A DNA stretch of 64,000 nucleotides, taken from Streptomyces barkulensis (GTDB lineage Bacteria > Actinomycetota > Actinomycetes > Streptomycetales > Streptomycetaceae). The position numbers were made by a program, and so were the translations under genes. Position 1 is the stretch's first letter. Each line of letters begins with the position of its first letter. Below, piece by piece: positions 53,540 to 61,352 of this stretch. Location of the stretch: assembly GCF_002843305.1 (NCBI RefSeq), contig NZ_PGSG01000061.1, forward strand, positions 1 through 64,000. The letters run 5' to 3'. Below the pieces are notes generated by a model. The model was not told where the DNA came from. It did no database searches and was given only the letters and a program-made list of their open reading frames with translations.

Positions 53540-54709
53540 GTGGACAGATTCACGGCCGTGGAGCGCGCCCTGCGCGATGCCGCTCCCCACGCACTGCTCG
53601 ACGCGCTCCGCGCCTCACTGGCACGGCACTTCGGGGCGCTCACCGTGGACCTGCTGATGGCCGACTACGGGACGACCATACTCCAGCCGGTCGGTCCTCT
53701 TCCCTACCCGACGGAGCCCGTCCCGGTCCACTCCACCGAACCCGGAAGGGCGTTCGCCTCCCAGCAGCCCCGCCTCTTCCCCGACGAGCGCTCCGGCACC
53801 GTCGCCGCGCACCTGCCGGTCACCGTCCGCGGCGACCGGCTGGGCGTGCTGTCGGTGACCCTCCCCGCCGAGGGGGCCTCACCCGAGGCGCTGGGGGAGC
53901 TGCGGCAGTTGTGCGAGGCGCTCGGCCGGGAGATCCTCGTCGCCGACCACAGCACCGACGTCTACCTGAAGGCACGGCGGGCCGAGCGCCTCACCCTCGC
54001 CGCCGAGATGCAGTGGCAGCTGCTGCCCGGCCGGTCCTGCTCCGGCCCCGAGTACGAGCTCGGCGCCCAGCTCGAACCCGCCTACGCCGTCTTCGGGGAC
54101 AACTTCGACTGGTCCGTCTCGGCCGACCACCTCACCGTGACCCTGACCGACGGAATGGGCGAGGGCGTCGACGCCGCGCTCCTGACCAACCTCGCCCTCA
54201 GCGCGCTGCGCAACGCCCGCCGGGCCGGGCTGGACCTGGTCGGCCAGGCGGTCCTGGCCGACCAGGCGGTCTACGGGCAGCACCGCGGGGCCGCCCATGT
54301 CTCCGTCCTGCTGCTGCGCATCCACCTGGCCACCGGCCGGCTGGAGGCCGTCGACGCCGGGTCGCCGCGCATCTGGCGGCTGCGCGGCGGCGTCGTGGAG
54401 CCGGTCGAGCTGGAGGCGCAGCTCCCGCTGGGAATGTTCGAGGACACCCCCTACGCCGTCCAGCACTTCCGGATCGAGGCCGGGGACCGGCTGCTGTTCG
54501 CCAGCGACGGGGTCTACGAGGTCGCCTCGCCGTCGGGCGAACGGTTCGGCGAGCGAGCCCTGGCCCGCGCCATGACCAGCACCCGGCTCCTCCCCCCGTC
54601 CCAGGTGCCGCGGGCGGTCCTCGCCGAGCTCGCCCGGCACCGCGGCGAGCCGCCCGCGGACGACGACGCCATGGTCTTGTGCCTGGACTGGCACGGCAGG
54701 AGGAGCTGA
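53540..54709 (+). CDS. PP2C (SpoIIE-type) phosphatase with N-terminal GAF-like domain
   Basis: The 389-aa protein starts at GTG 53540. Residues of about 10-140 resemble a small GAF-like sensor ('VDLLMADYGTTILQPV', 'LPVTVRGDRLGVLSVTLP'). The phosphatase follows, with 'AEMQWQLLPG', 'VFGDNFDWSVSADHL', 'VTLTDGMGEGVDAALL' and 'LLFASDGVYEV'. It should dephosphorylate STAS-domain antagonists. It is divergent from marR, whose product is the probable regulator. The usual metal-binding G-D-x-x-D reads 'GDNFDW', which is intact. Confidence 0.88.
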   Translation: MDRFTAVERALRDAAPHALLDALRASLARHFGALTVDLLMADYGTTILQPVGPLPYPTEPVPVHSTEPGRAFASQQPRLFPDERSGTVAAHLPVTVRGDRLGVLSVTLPAEGASPEALGELRQLCEALGREILVADHSTDVYLKARRAERLTLAAEMQWQLLPGRSCSGPEYELGAQLEPAYAVFGDNFDWSVSADHLTVTLTDGMGEGVDAALLTNLALSALRNARRAGLDLVGQAVLADQAVYGQHRGAAHVSVLLLRIHLATGRLEAVDAGSPRIWRLRGGVVEPVELEAQLPLGMFEDTPYAVQHFRIEAGDRLLFASDGVYEVASPSGERFGERALARAMTSTRLLPPSQVPRAVLAELARHRGEPPADDDAMVLCLDWHGRRS

Positions 54710-55059
54710 CCGGCCGGGCACCCGCCACCTGCGCCCGGACCGCGCCCGGGAGCCGCCGGGACCGTCCGCCTCCGCGCGGCGCGTCCGGCCATGGCCCCGG
54801 CGCAGGTCACAAAAGGAGAACAGCGGTGTACGCCGGGCGCCACAGGGCAGACGGGCTCGTGGAGCAGGGCCGAGGACCGAGCGGAGGTGTTCGCCGACGT
54901 GCCGACACCGGCACCGTGCCGGTGTGTCCGGCACACCCCCTCCCGGGCTGTCGCCCCGGCGTCCGCCCGCCCGTGCGGGGCCGCGGCCGGTTCCCGGCCG
55001 CCGGCGCGTGCGGCCGGCCCTCTCCGGCACGTTCCCGTCACGCCAGAGGTGGTCCTTCG
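54710..55059 (+). other. gap with strong hairpin before the MEDS gene
   Basis: GTGCCG-ACACCGGCA (54901-54915) pairs with TGCCGGTGT (54919-54927) and CGGCAC (54931-54936), making 15 base pairs with a 3-nt bulge and a 3-nt loop. AAAAGGAG followed by GTG at 54824 opens a frame joined to the MEDS gene, and another frame (54791-55063) ends as GTGA on its start codon. Neither frame resembles a known protein. A leader or attenuator structure is the simplest reading. Confidence 0.5.
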
Positions 55060-56025
55060 GTGACCAGAAGCGAACACGCCCTCGTCGAACAGAGGAGTTC
55101 GGACCCCTTCGTCCATCCCGCGCTGTTCTACCGGAATCCCCGGGAGTACCTCGCCGGGGTGGGCGGGTTCGTCGACGGCGCCCTGGATGCCGGCGATCCC
55201 GTACTCGTCGCCGTTCCCGGCCCCCGGCTGGAGATGCTGCGCGAGCACCTGGGGGACGCCGACGCGGAACGCCTCACCCTGGTGGACATGACCGAGTTCG
55301 GCCGCAACCCCGGCCGCGTCCTCTCGGGTCTGCGCGACTTCGCCGACCGGCACCCCGGCCGGACCGCCCGTATTGTCGGGGAGCCGGTCTGGGCGCGGCG
55401 CTCCCCCGGCGAGCTGGCGGAGGCCACCCGGCACGAGGCGCTGATCAACGCGGCCTTCACCGGCCGCGCCGCGACCGTCCTGTGCCCCTACGACGCCTCC
55501 GGGCTCCCCGCACGGGTGTGCGCCGACGCCCGCCGCACCCATCCGGTGCTGTGGGAGGACGGCCGGGAGCGGCCCAGCCCGCACTACACCGATCCCCGCG
55601 CCCTCAGCGCCGAGTGCGACGCCCTTCCGCTGGCTCCCCCGCCCCCGCGCACCCGCACCCTGACGTTCACCACCGGCGATCTCGGCGAGGTCCGCCACCG
55701 TGCGGACACCTGGGCCGGTGCGGCCGGACTCGGCATGCCGCGGCGCGGTGACTTCGTCCTCGCCGTGGCGGAGGCAGCGGCCAACTCCATCGCCCACGGC
55801 GGCGGGCACGGCACCCTGCGCCTGTGGTCCGACGGCCACTCCTGCGTGGCCGAGATCCGTGACGGCGGGCACCTCACCGATCTGCTGGCCGGCCGCCGCC
55901 GCCCGACGCTGGACTCCGCCGAGGGCGGACGCGGACTGTGGATGATGCACCAGCTGTGTGATCTGGTCGAGACCCGCGCCGCGTCCGCGGGGCTGACCGT
56001 ACGGCTGCACATGAACCACTCGTAG
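55060..56025 (+). CDS. MEDS domain anti-sigma factor kinase
   Basis: The 321-aa protein joins a MEDS sensory domain (about 15-185; 'HPALFYRNPREYLAGVGGFV' in part, 'VLVAVPGPRLEMLREHLGD') to an RsbW-like ATPase (about 195-320) with N-box 'VAEAAANSIAHGGG', 'AEIRDGGHLTD' and 'GRGLWMMHQLCDLV'. MEDS-ATPase proteins are common in streptomycetes and are expected to bind and phosphorylate antagonists or bind sigma factors. GTG 55060 follows GAGGTGG. In-frame upstream codons extend the frame, so the N-terminus is not certain. Confidence 0.88.
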   Translation: MTRSEHALVEQRSSDPFVHPALFYRNPREYLAGVGGFVDGALDAGDPVLVAVPGPRLEMLREHLGDADAERLTLVDMTEFGRNPGRVLSGLRDFADRHPGRTARIVGEPVWARRSPGELAEATRHEALINAAFTGRAATVLCPYDASGLPARVCADARRTHPVLWEDGRERPSPHYTDPRALSAECDALPLAPPPPRTRTLTFTTGDLGEVRHRADTWAGAAGLGMPRRGDFVLAVAEAAANSIAHGGGHGTLRLWSDGHSCVAEIRDGGHLTDLLAGRRRPTLDSAEGGRGLWMMHQLCDLVETRAASAGLTVRLHMNHS

Positions 56026-56154
56026 GACCGCGCGCGGAACCCTCCCCTCTCCTCTTCTCCCATCACCTTGGCCCCCGCGCCCGCCGCGGCGGGCCTTCGA
56101 AGACCGCTCCGGCGGTTCCCGCGGCCCTCCGCCCTGTGATCCACATCACTCCAT

Positions 56155-56218
56155 ATACCCCCCGGGGCATAAGGCGACCCCTGTTACGGTTGACCCCAGG
56201 CATACCCCCCTGGGTATT
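56155..56218 (+). promoter_or_regulatory. promoter with two CstR-type operators
   Basis: ATACCCCCCGGGGCAT (56155-56170) and ATACCCCCCTGGGTAT (56202-56217) are 16-bp near-palindromes of the type bound by CsoR/CstR repressors. The second lies between and over a TTGACC -35 (56190-56195) and GGTATT -10 (56213-56218) spaced 17 bp, so bound repressor would block RNA polymerase. Confidence 0.82.
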
Positions 56219-56249
56219 TCCCGAAGGCAAGCGAGCAGGAGTCCCCCGC

Positions 56250-56606
56250 ATGGTTCCCGAGATCGACCAGCAGCGGTTCACCGAGGCGCACGCGGCCGGC
56301 GCACTCGTCCTCGACGTCCGCGACCGCGGCGAGTACCGCACCGGTCACGTCCCCGGCGCCCGGCCGGCGCCGCTCAGCCTGCTCCCCCTGAAGCTGGCCG
56401 AGCTGCCCAAGGACCGCCCCGTCTACGTGATCTGCCAGAGCGGCGGCCGCAGCGCGCAGGCGACCGCACTGCTGCGCGACGTGGGCTACGACGCCCGCAG
56501 CGTCAGCGGCGGCACGGCGGCCTGGACCGACGCGGGCCGACCCGTGACCACCGGCGACGAGCCCGGCACCCCCGACGTCACCGCCAACACCGAGGAGACC
56601 CGATGA
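56250..56606 (+). CDS. rhodanese-like sulfurtransferase
   Basis: The 118-aa single rhodanese domain protein has the active-site loop 'CQSGGRSAQA' and structural 'VLDVRDRGEYRTGHVPGA'. It carries sulfane sulfur as a Cys-persulfide and passes it to thiols or to the next enzyme. ATG 56250 follows AGGAG. Its stop overlaps the start of the dioxygenase gene as ATGA. It is the first gene of the persulfide operon and is controlled from the operator-promoter just upstream. Confidence 0.92.
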   Translation: MVPEIDQQRFTEAHAAGALVLDVRDRGEYRTGHVPGARPAPLSLLPLKLAELPKDRPVYVICQSGGRSAQATALLRDVGYDARSVSGGTAAWTDAGRPVTTGDEPGTPDVTANTEETR

Positions 56607-57982
56607 TCACCGTTCTGCCCATCGAGACCCCCGGCCTGGGCGACCGCACCTACCTCGCCCACGACGGCTCCACCGCGCTGGTGGTCGACCCGCAGCGCGA
56701 CTACGACCGCGTCACGGCGCTGGCCGAGGCCGCGGGCGTGCGGATCACCCACGTCTTCGAGACCCACATCCACAACGACTACGTGACCGGCGGCCTGGCC
56801 CTGGCCCGGGAGACCGGCGCGCAGTACCTGGTCAACGCCGACGACGAGGTCTCCTACGAGCGCACCGGCATCCGCGACGGCGACATCGTCGAGGTCGGCG
56901 CCATGCGGGTGAGGGTGATCCACACACCGGGCCACACCCACACCCACCTCTCCTTCGCCCTGGAGGCCGGCGGCGAGCAGATCGCGGTGTTCACCGGCGG
57001 ATCGCTGCTGTACGGCTCCACCGGACGGCCCGACCTGCTCGGCCCCGACCACACCGACACCCTGGTGCGGGCCCAGTGGCGCTCGGCGCACCGGCTGGCG
57101 AAGGAGCTGCCCGACTCCACCGCCGTCTACCCCACCCACGGTTTCGGCTCGTTCTGCTCCGCGACCCAGTCCGCCGGCCTGTCCAGCACCATCGGCGAGG
57201 AGAAGAGGACCAACACCGCCCTGACCGCCGACGAGGAGGCCTACGTCGAGCAGCTCCTGGCGGGCCTGGACGCCTACCCGGCCTACTACGCCCACATGGG
57301 CCCGGCCAACTCCGGCGACCCCGGCAAGCCGGACCTGTCCGCGCCCTCCGTCGCCGACCCGGCCGAGCTGCGCCGCCGCATCGAGGCCGGCGAGTGGGTG
57401 GTCGACCTGCGCGACCGCACCGCCTTCGCCGCCGGGCACCTGGCCGGCAGCCTCAACTTCGGCCTGGACGGCCAGTTCATCACCTACCTGGGCTGGCTGA
57501 TCCCGTGGGGCACCCCGGTCACCCTGCTCGGCGAGAGCGCCGAGGACGTGGCCGAGGCCCAGCGCGAGATGGTCCGCATCGGCATCGACCGCCCGGCCGC
57601 CATGGCCACCGGCGGGCCCGAGGACTGGGCCGGCGGCGAGCCCCTGGCCGCCTACGAGCGCGCCGACTTCGAGGACCTCAAGGCCGCCCTGGAGAAGAAC
57701 CGGGACGGCGGGGAGGAGTTCGTCGTCCTCGACGTGCGCCGCGACCAGGAGCGCGACGAGGCGCACATCCCCGGCTCGGTGCACATCCCCATCCACGAGG
57801 TGCCGGGCCGCATCGAGGAGATCCCCGCGGGCCGGGTCTGGGTGCACTGCGCCGGCGGCTACCGCGCGGGAGTCGTCGCCGCCCTGCTCGACGCCCGCGG
57901 CCGCGATGTCGTCGCCATCGACGACAGCTTCGACAACGCCCGCGACCTGGGCCTGTGCCCCGTTCCCACCCAGGTCCTCTGA
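56603..57982 (+). CDS. persulfide dioxygenase-rhodanese fusion (CstB/ETHE1-like)
   Basis: The 459-aa protein has an N-terminal metallo-beta-lactamase fold (1-240) with 'FETHIHNDYVTGG', 'HTPGHTHTHLSF' and 'FTGGSLLYGSTGRPDL', which supply the His, His and Asp iron ligands of ETHE1-type dioxygenases. Two rhodanese domains follow: the first (250-345) lacks a cysteine, the second (355-455) keeps 'VHCAGGYRAG'. Such fusions oxidise glutathione, CoA or bacillithiol persulfides to sulfite and thiosulfate; in actinobacteria mycothiol persulfide is a likely substrate. It is the central enzyme of the operon. Confidence 0.92.
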   Translation: MITVLPIETPGLGDRTYLAHDGSTALVVDPQRDYDRVTALAEAAGVRITHVFETHIHNDYVTGGLALARETGAQYLVNADDEVSYERTGIRDGDIVEVGAMRVRVIHTPGHTHTHLSFALEAGGEQIAVFTGGSLLYGSTGRPDLLGPDHTDTLVRAQWRSAHRLAKELPDSTAVYPTHGFGSFCSATQSAGLSSTIGEEKRTNTALTADEEAYVEQLLAGLDAYPAYYAHMGPANSGDPGKPDLSAPSVADPAELRRRIEAGEWVVDLRDRTAFAAGHLAGSLNFGLDGQFITYLGWLIPWGTPVTLLGESAEDVAEAQREMVRIGIDRPAAMATGGPEDWAGGEPLAAYERADFEDLKAALEKNRDGGEEFVVLDVRRDQERDEAHIPGSVHIPIHEVPGRIEEIPAGRVWVHCAGGYRAGVVAALLDARGRDVVAIDDSFDNARDLGLCPVPTQVL

Positions 57983-58045
57983 CCCCCGGCAACACCGGAA
58001 AACCCGGAACGCCCGAAATCCGCAATCCCCACAGGAGAGCAGTAC

Positions 58046-58627
58046 ATGACCACCTCCACCACTCCCCGCAGCCTGACCTCCGAGGAACTGCGCACCAAGC
58101 TCGACTCGGAGCACCCGCCGCGGCTGCTCGACGTCCGCTCCCCCGCGGAGTTCGAGGCCGCGCACATCCCCGGCTCCTACAACGTCCCGCTGGACACCCT
58201 GCGTGAACACCGCGAGGAGCTGACCCGGCACCTGGACACCGACGTGGTGCTGGTGTGCCGCTCCGGGCAGCGGGCCGGCCAGGCCGAGCGCGCCCTCGCC
58301 GAGGCCGGGCTGCCCGGACTGAGCGTCCTGTCGGGCGGCATGACCTCCTGGGAGAAGTCCGGCGCCCCGACCAACTACGGCCAGGAGCGCTGGGACATGG
58401 AGCGCCAGGTCCGCCTGGTGGCCGGCTCCCTCGTCCTGGTCGGCGCCCTCGGCAGCTTCGTGGTGCCGGGACTGCAGGCCCTGTCCGCGTTCGTCGGCGG
58501 CGGCCTGGCCTTCGCCGCCATCAGCAACACCTGCGCCATGGGCGTGCTGCTGTCGAGGATGCCGTGGAACCGCACGCCGTCCTTCGACCCGCGCAAGGCC
58601 GTCGCGCAGCTCGCCGGCAGCAGGTGA
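58046..58627 (+). CDS. rhodanese with C-terminal membrane segment (DUF2892)
   Basis: The 193-aa protein begins with a rhodanese domain ('LLDVRSPAEFEAAHIPGSYN', active-site loop 'CRSGQRAGQA') and ends with a DUF2892-type membrane part: 'RLVAGSLVLVGALGSFVVPG' and 'FVGGGLAFAAISNTCAMGVLL'. It likely handles sulfane sulfur at the membrane beside the exporter encoded next. ATG 58046 follows AGGAGAG, 63 bp after the dioxygenase stop. Confidence 0.9.
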   Translation: MTTSTTPRSLTSEELRTKLDSEHPPRLLDVRSPAEFEAAHIPGSYNVPLDTLREHREELTRHLDTDVVLVCRSGQRAGQAERALAEAGLPGLSVLSGGMTSWEKSGAPTNYGQERWDMERQVRLVAGSLVLVGALGSFVVPGLQALSAFVGGGLAFAAISNTCAMGVLLSRMPWNRTPSFDPRKAVAQLAGSR

Positions 58628-58632
58628 CCACC

Positions 58633-59493
58633 ATGACGCTGACGCTCGTCCTGATCCTCGCGCTGCTGGTCGGCGTCTCCCTCGGGCTCCTCGGGGGAGG
58701 CGGGTCGATCCTGACCGTGCCGCTGCTGGTCTACGTCGCGGGCATGGACGCCAAGGAGGCCATCGCAACCTCCCTGTTCGTCGTCGGCGTCACCTCCGCC
58801 GTGGGCATGATCAACCATGCCCGCGGCGGGCGGGTCCGCTGGCGCACCGGTGTGCTGTTCGGCGCGGCCGGCATGGTCGGCGCCTACGTCGGCGGGCTCA
58901 TCGGCGGCAACATCCCCGACGTCGTCCTGCTGATCGCCTTCGCGGTCATGATGATCGTCACCGCCGCCGCCATGCTCCGCGGCCGCCGCGACGTCGACCC
59001 GGGCAAGGCCCACAAGCAGCTCCCGGTGGGACGGGTCCTGCTGGACGGAGCGGCCGTCGGCCTGGCCACCGGCCTGGTCGGCGCGGGCGGAGGCTTCCTG
59101 GTCGTGCCCGCCCTGGCCCTGCTGGGCGGACTGCCCATGCCGGTGGCCGTCGGCACCTCGCTGCTGGTCATCGCGATGAAGTCCGCCGCCGGGTTCGCCG
59201 GCTACCTCTCCACCGTCCAGATCGACTGGACCCTGACCCTGGCCGTCACCGGCTCCGCGATCGTCGGCAGCCTCGCCGGGGCCAGGCTGGCCGGACGCGT
59301 CCCCGCGGCCGTCCTCTCCCGGCTGTTCGCCTGGTTCGTACTGGCCATGGGCACCTTCGTCCTGGTCCAGCAGGCCCCCGCCGACATACGTCTGCCGATC
59401 CTCGCCGTCGTCGTCTCGCTCGGCGCCGGAGCGGGTGCCTGCTACGGCTTCGTCGACCGCTGTCCGCTGCGGCGGGCCGTGCACGGCACCTGA
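58633..59493 (+). CDS. TauE/SafE family sulfite or sulfur-compound exporter
   Basis: The 286-aa integral membrane protein has eight or so helices and the duplicated TauE/SafE motifs 'GLLGGGGSILTVPLLVYVAG' and 'GLVGAGGGFLVVPALALLGG'. In sulfide and persulfide operons this family exports sulfite or related anions, removing the product of the upstream dioxygenase. It starts six bases after the membrane rhodanese stop and ends at a strong terminator. The substrate is inferred from context. Confidence 0.88.
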   Translation: MTLTLVLILALLVGVSLGLLGGGGSILTVPLLVYVAGMDAKEAIATSLFVVGVTSAVGMINHARGGRVRWRTGVLFGAAGMVGAYVGGLIGGNIPDVVLLIAFAVMMIVTAAAMLRGRRDVDPGKAHKQLPVGRVLLDGAAVGLATGLVGAGGGFLVVPALALLGGLPMPVAVGTSLLVIAMKSAAGFAGYLSTVQIDWTLTLAVTGSAIVGSLAGARLAGRVPAAVLSRLFAWFVLAMGTFVLVQQAPADIRLPILAVVVSLGAGAGACYGFVDRCPLRRAVHGT

Positions 59494-59504
59494 CGCCCCC
59501 GGAT

Positions 59505-59548
59505 CCGGTACCCCGGCGCACCGCCCCAGCGGTGCGCCGGGGTACCGG
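59505..59548 (+). terminator. terminator after the TauE/SafE gene
   Basis: A perfect 20-bp inverted repeat (59505-59524 with 59529-59548) with a 4-nt loop follows the exporter stop by 12 bp. It separates the sulfur operon from the thioredoxin-repressor unit. Confidence 0.88.
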
Positions 59549-59636
59549 TGTACCGGGACACTGGCATACCGGTGCCGCCCGTCACACGGAAGGCACCGGA
59601 GCACGGGCGGAATGTTCCGCCCCATCCCGGCGTTGA

Positions 59637-59652
59637 CTACCCCAGGGGGTAT
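59637..59652 (+). promoter_or_regulatory. third CstR-type operator, before thioredoxin
   Basis: CTACCCCAGGGGGTAT is a 16-bp near-palindrome matching the two sites at 56155-56217. It overlaps a TTGACT -35-like hexamer at 59633-59638 and lies 39 bp before the thioredoxin start. A clear -10 was not found. Confidence 0.8.
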
Positions 59653-59691
59653 CAACCGCCACCACCCCGGTGAAACGGAAGGAACCACCGT

Positions 59692-60072
59692 ATGAGCACC
59701 GTCGCACTCACCGCCGCCGACTTCGAGAAGACCGTCACCGACAACGACATCGTCCTGGTCGACTTCTGGGCCTCCTGGTGCGGTCCGTGCCGCATGTTCG
59801 CCCCGGTCTACGAGAAGGCCTCCGAGGCCAACCCCGACATCGTCTTCGGCAAGGTCGACACCGAGGCCGAGCAGGCCCTGGCGGCCGCCGCCGACATCAC
59901 CTCCATCCCCACCCTGATGGCCTTCCGCGAGGGCGTGCTCGTCTTCGCCCAGCCCGGCGCACTGCCGGCCCAGGCCCTGGACCAGGTGATCACCGCCGTC
60001 CGCGGACTCGACATGGACGAGGTGCACGCCTCCGTCGCCGCCCAGAACCCCGGCTCCGGCCAGAGCGACTGA
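59692..60072 (+). CDS. trxA: thioredoxin
   Basis: The 126-aa thioredoxin has the active site 'WASWCGPCRMFAPV' and the cis-proline loop 'ITSIPTLMAFREG'. It has a longer C-terminal tail than standard thioredoxin ('VHASVAAQNPGSGQSD'). Because it shares an operator with the persulfide operon and precedes its repressor, it probably reduces protein persulfides or recycles the rhodaneses. ATG 59692 follows GGAAGGA. Confidence 0.92.
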   Translation: MSTVALTAADFEKTVTDNDIVLVDFWASWCGPCRMFAPVYEKASEANPDIVFGKVDTEAEQALAAAADITSIPTLMAFREGVLVFAQPGALPAQALDQVITAVRGLDMDEVHASVAAQNPGSGQSD

Positions 60073-60110
60073 GCCTGTCCGGCGCAGTACGAACGAAAGG
60101 ATCGACCACC

Positions 60111-60377
60111 GTGGTCCAGCTTCCTCCCGAGAACGTGCGATCGGCCGTCAACCGACTCAAGCGCGCCCAGGGCCAGCTCGCCGGCGTCCTTCGCATGCTG
60201 GAGGAAGGACGCGACTGCGAGGACGTCGTCACCCAGCTCGCCGCGGTCAACCGCGCGCTGGACCGGGCGGGCTTCTCCATCGTGGCCAGCGGCCTCAAGC
60301 AGTGCATGGCACAGGAGGGCGGCGCGGACAGCCTCGACGCCCAGAAGATGGAGAAACTCTTCCTCTCCCTGTCCTGA
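60111..60377 (+). CDS. cstR: CstR-type persulfide-sensing repressor (CsoR/DUF156 family)
   Basis: The 88-aa helical protein has 'NRLKRAQGQLAGVLRMLEEG' in part and conserved Cys36 and Cys65. In copper-sensing CsoR a His lies four residues before the second Cys; here that position is Gly61, so copper binding is unlikely and a Cys-Cys persulfide switch as in CstR is expected. Three matching operators sit at this locus, so it should repress both the rhodanese-dioxygenase operon and its own thioredoxin unit until sulfide or persulfide accumulates. It starts at GTG 60111. Confidence 0.88.
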   Translation: MVQLPPENVRSAVNRLKRAQGQLAGVLRMLEEGRDCEDVVTQLAAVNRALDRAGFSIVASGLKQCMAQEGGADSLDAQKMEKLFLSLS

Positions 60378-60435
60378 ACCGCCCGAGCCGTCCCCGGCCG
60401 TTCCGAGACCGTTCCGAAAGCCCACTGCCTCACTT

Positions 60436-60475
60436 TTCGGGGCGTGCGCCCCGCACATGGGGCGCACGCCCCGAA
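60436..60475. terminator. bidirectional terminator between cstR and usp
   Basis: A perfect 17-bp inverted repeat (60436-60452 with 60459-60475) with a 6-nt loop lies between convergent genes. Confidence 0.88.
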
Positions 60476-60520
60476 TCCGGTGGGGCAGGGACCCCTCGGC
60501 CGTGAGCCGCCCACTCGCGC

Positions 60521-61171
60521 CTACCGCCCCCGGCCCCCGGCCGCCCGCGCCCCGGTCCCGTCGGTGCGCCCGCCGGTCACCAGGACCGGCACCGATCCGT
60601 CGCGCAGCAGTTCCTGGGCCACACTGCCCAGCAGCCGCTTGGACAGCCCGCGTCCGTGCCTGCCCACGACCACCACGTCGATGTCGTTCTCGCCGGCGAA
60701 ACGCGCCAGTGCGCCCGCGGGCGGGCCCGCCAGGATCTCGCACGCGGTCACGCGCCCGCCGGCCTCCTCCGCCACTGCACCGAGCCGGCGCTCGGCCTCC
60801 GCGACACTCCCCTGCCGGTCGAGTTCCGCCGTGTCGTAGTCCACGACCTGGGCGACCACCAGCGTCTCCGTGTACGGCCCCAGCAGGCCGGCCGCGAGCC
60901 CGAGCGCCGCCCGGGACTCCGGTGACCCGTCCACTCCGACCAGCACTCGCAGGCCACCGGGGCCGCGGGGCTCCACCTCGGTCCCCGCGATCATCGCCGG
61001 GTGGCGCCGGACGCGCTCGCCGGCCACCAGGGCCAGGACCGGGCCGAAGACGGCCCCCATGAGCAGCCAGCCGGGGCCGCCGTGCCCCCGGCGTGCCATC
61101 CACCAGACGGCCAGGAGTCCGGCGGTGATCCATACGGCGACGGTGATCAGCACAAGCCAGATGCCGTTCAT
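60521..61171 (-). CDS. membrane-anchored universal stress protein
   Basis: The 216-aa protein starts with membrane helices ('GIWLVLITVAVWITAGLLAV' and 'GWLLMGAVFGPVLALVAG') and ends with a UspA domain (about 72-200) bearing the ATP-binding pattern 'VGRHGRGLSKRLLGSVAQEL'. Most Usp proteins are soluble, so the membrane fusion is notable. It lies downstream of the P-type ATPase gene on the same strand and may share its transcript. ATG 61171 follows GAAGGGG. Confidence 0.88.
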   Translation of the reverse strand: MNGIWLVLITVAVWITAGLLAVWWMARRGHGGPGWLLMGAVFGPVLALVAGERVRRHPAMIAGTEVEPRGPGGLRVLVGVDGSPESRAALGLAAGLLGPYTETLVVAQVVDYDTAELDRQGSVAEAERRLGAVAEEAGGRVTACEILAGPPAGALARFAGENDIDVVVVGRHGRGLSKRLLGSVAQELLRDGSVPVLVTGGRTDGTGARAAGGRGR

Positions 61172-61352
61172 GAAATCCCCTTCATCGGGCTTGACCCGGT
61201 TTCCGGAAGGCCGTGCGAATCGGTCTCCGGTGCCCTCGCCGGGCTCCCTCGGGAGTTCCGGCGAGGCCGCAGTGCGTACACCCCGACGGCCGCCGGCGAA
61301 ACCGGAACGCGACCGCGACGGCGGCCCCCGCCACCGGATGAGGCCGTCGCGC

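Noticed and set aside
56486..58768. 760-codon minus-strand frame opposite the persulfide operon
   Set aside because: Val/Gly-rich shadow; the plus-strand genes have active-site motifs, ribosome binding sites and ATGA coupling.
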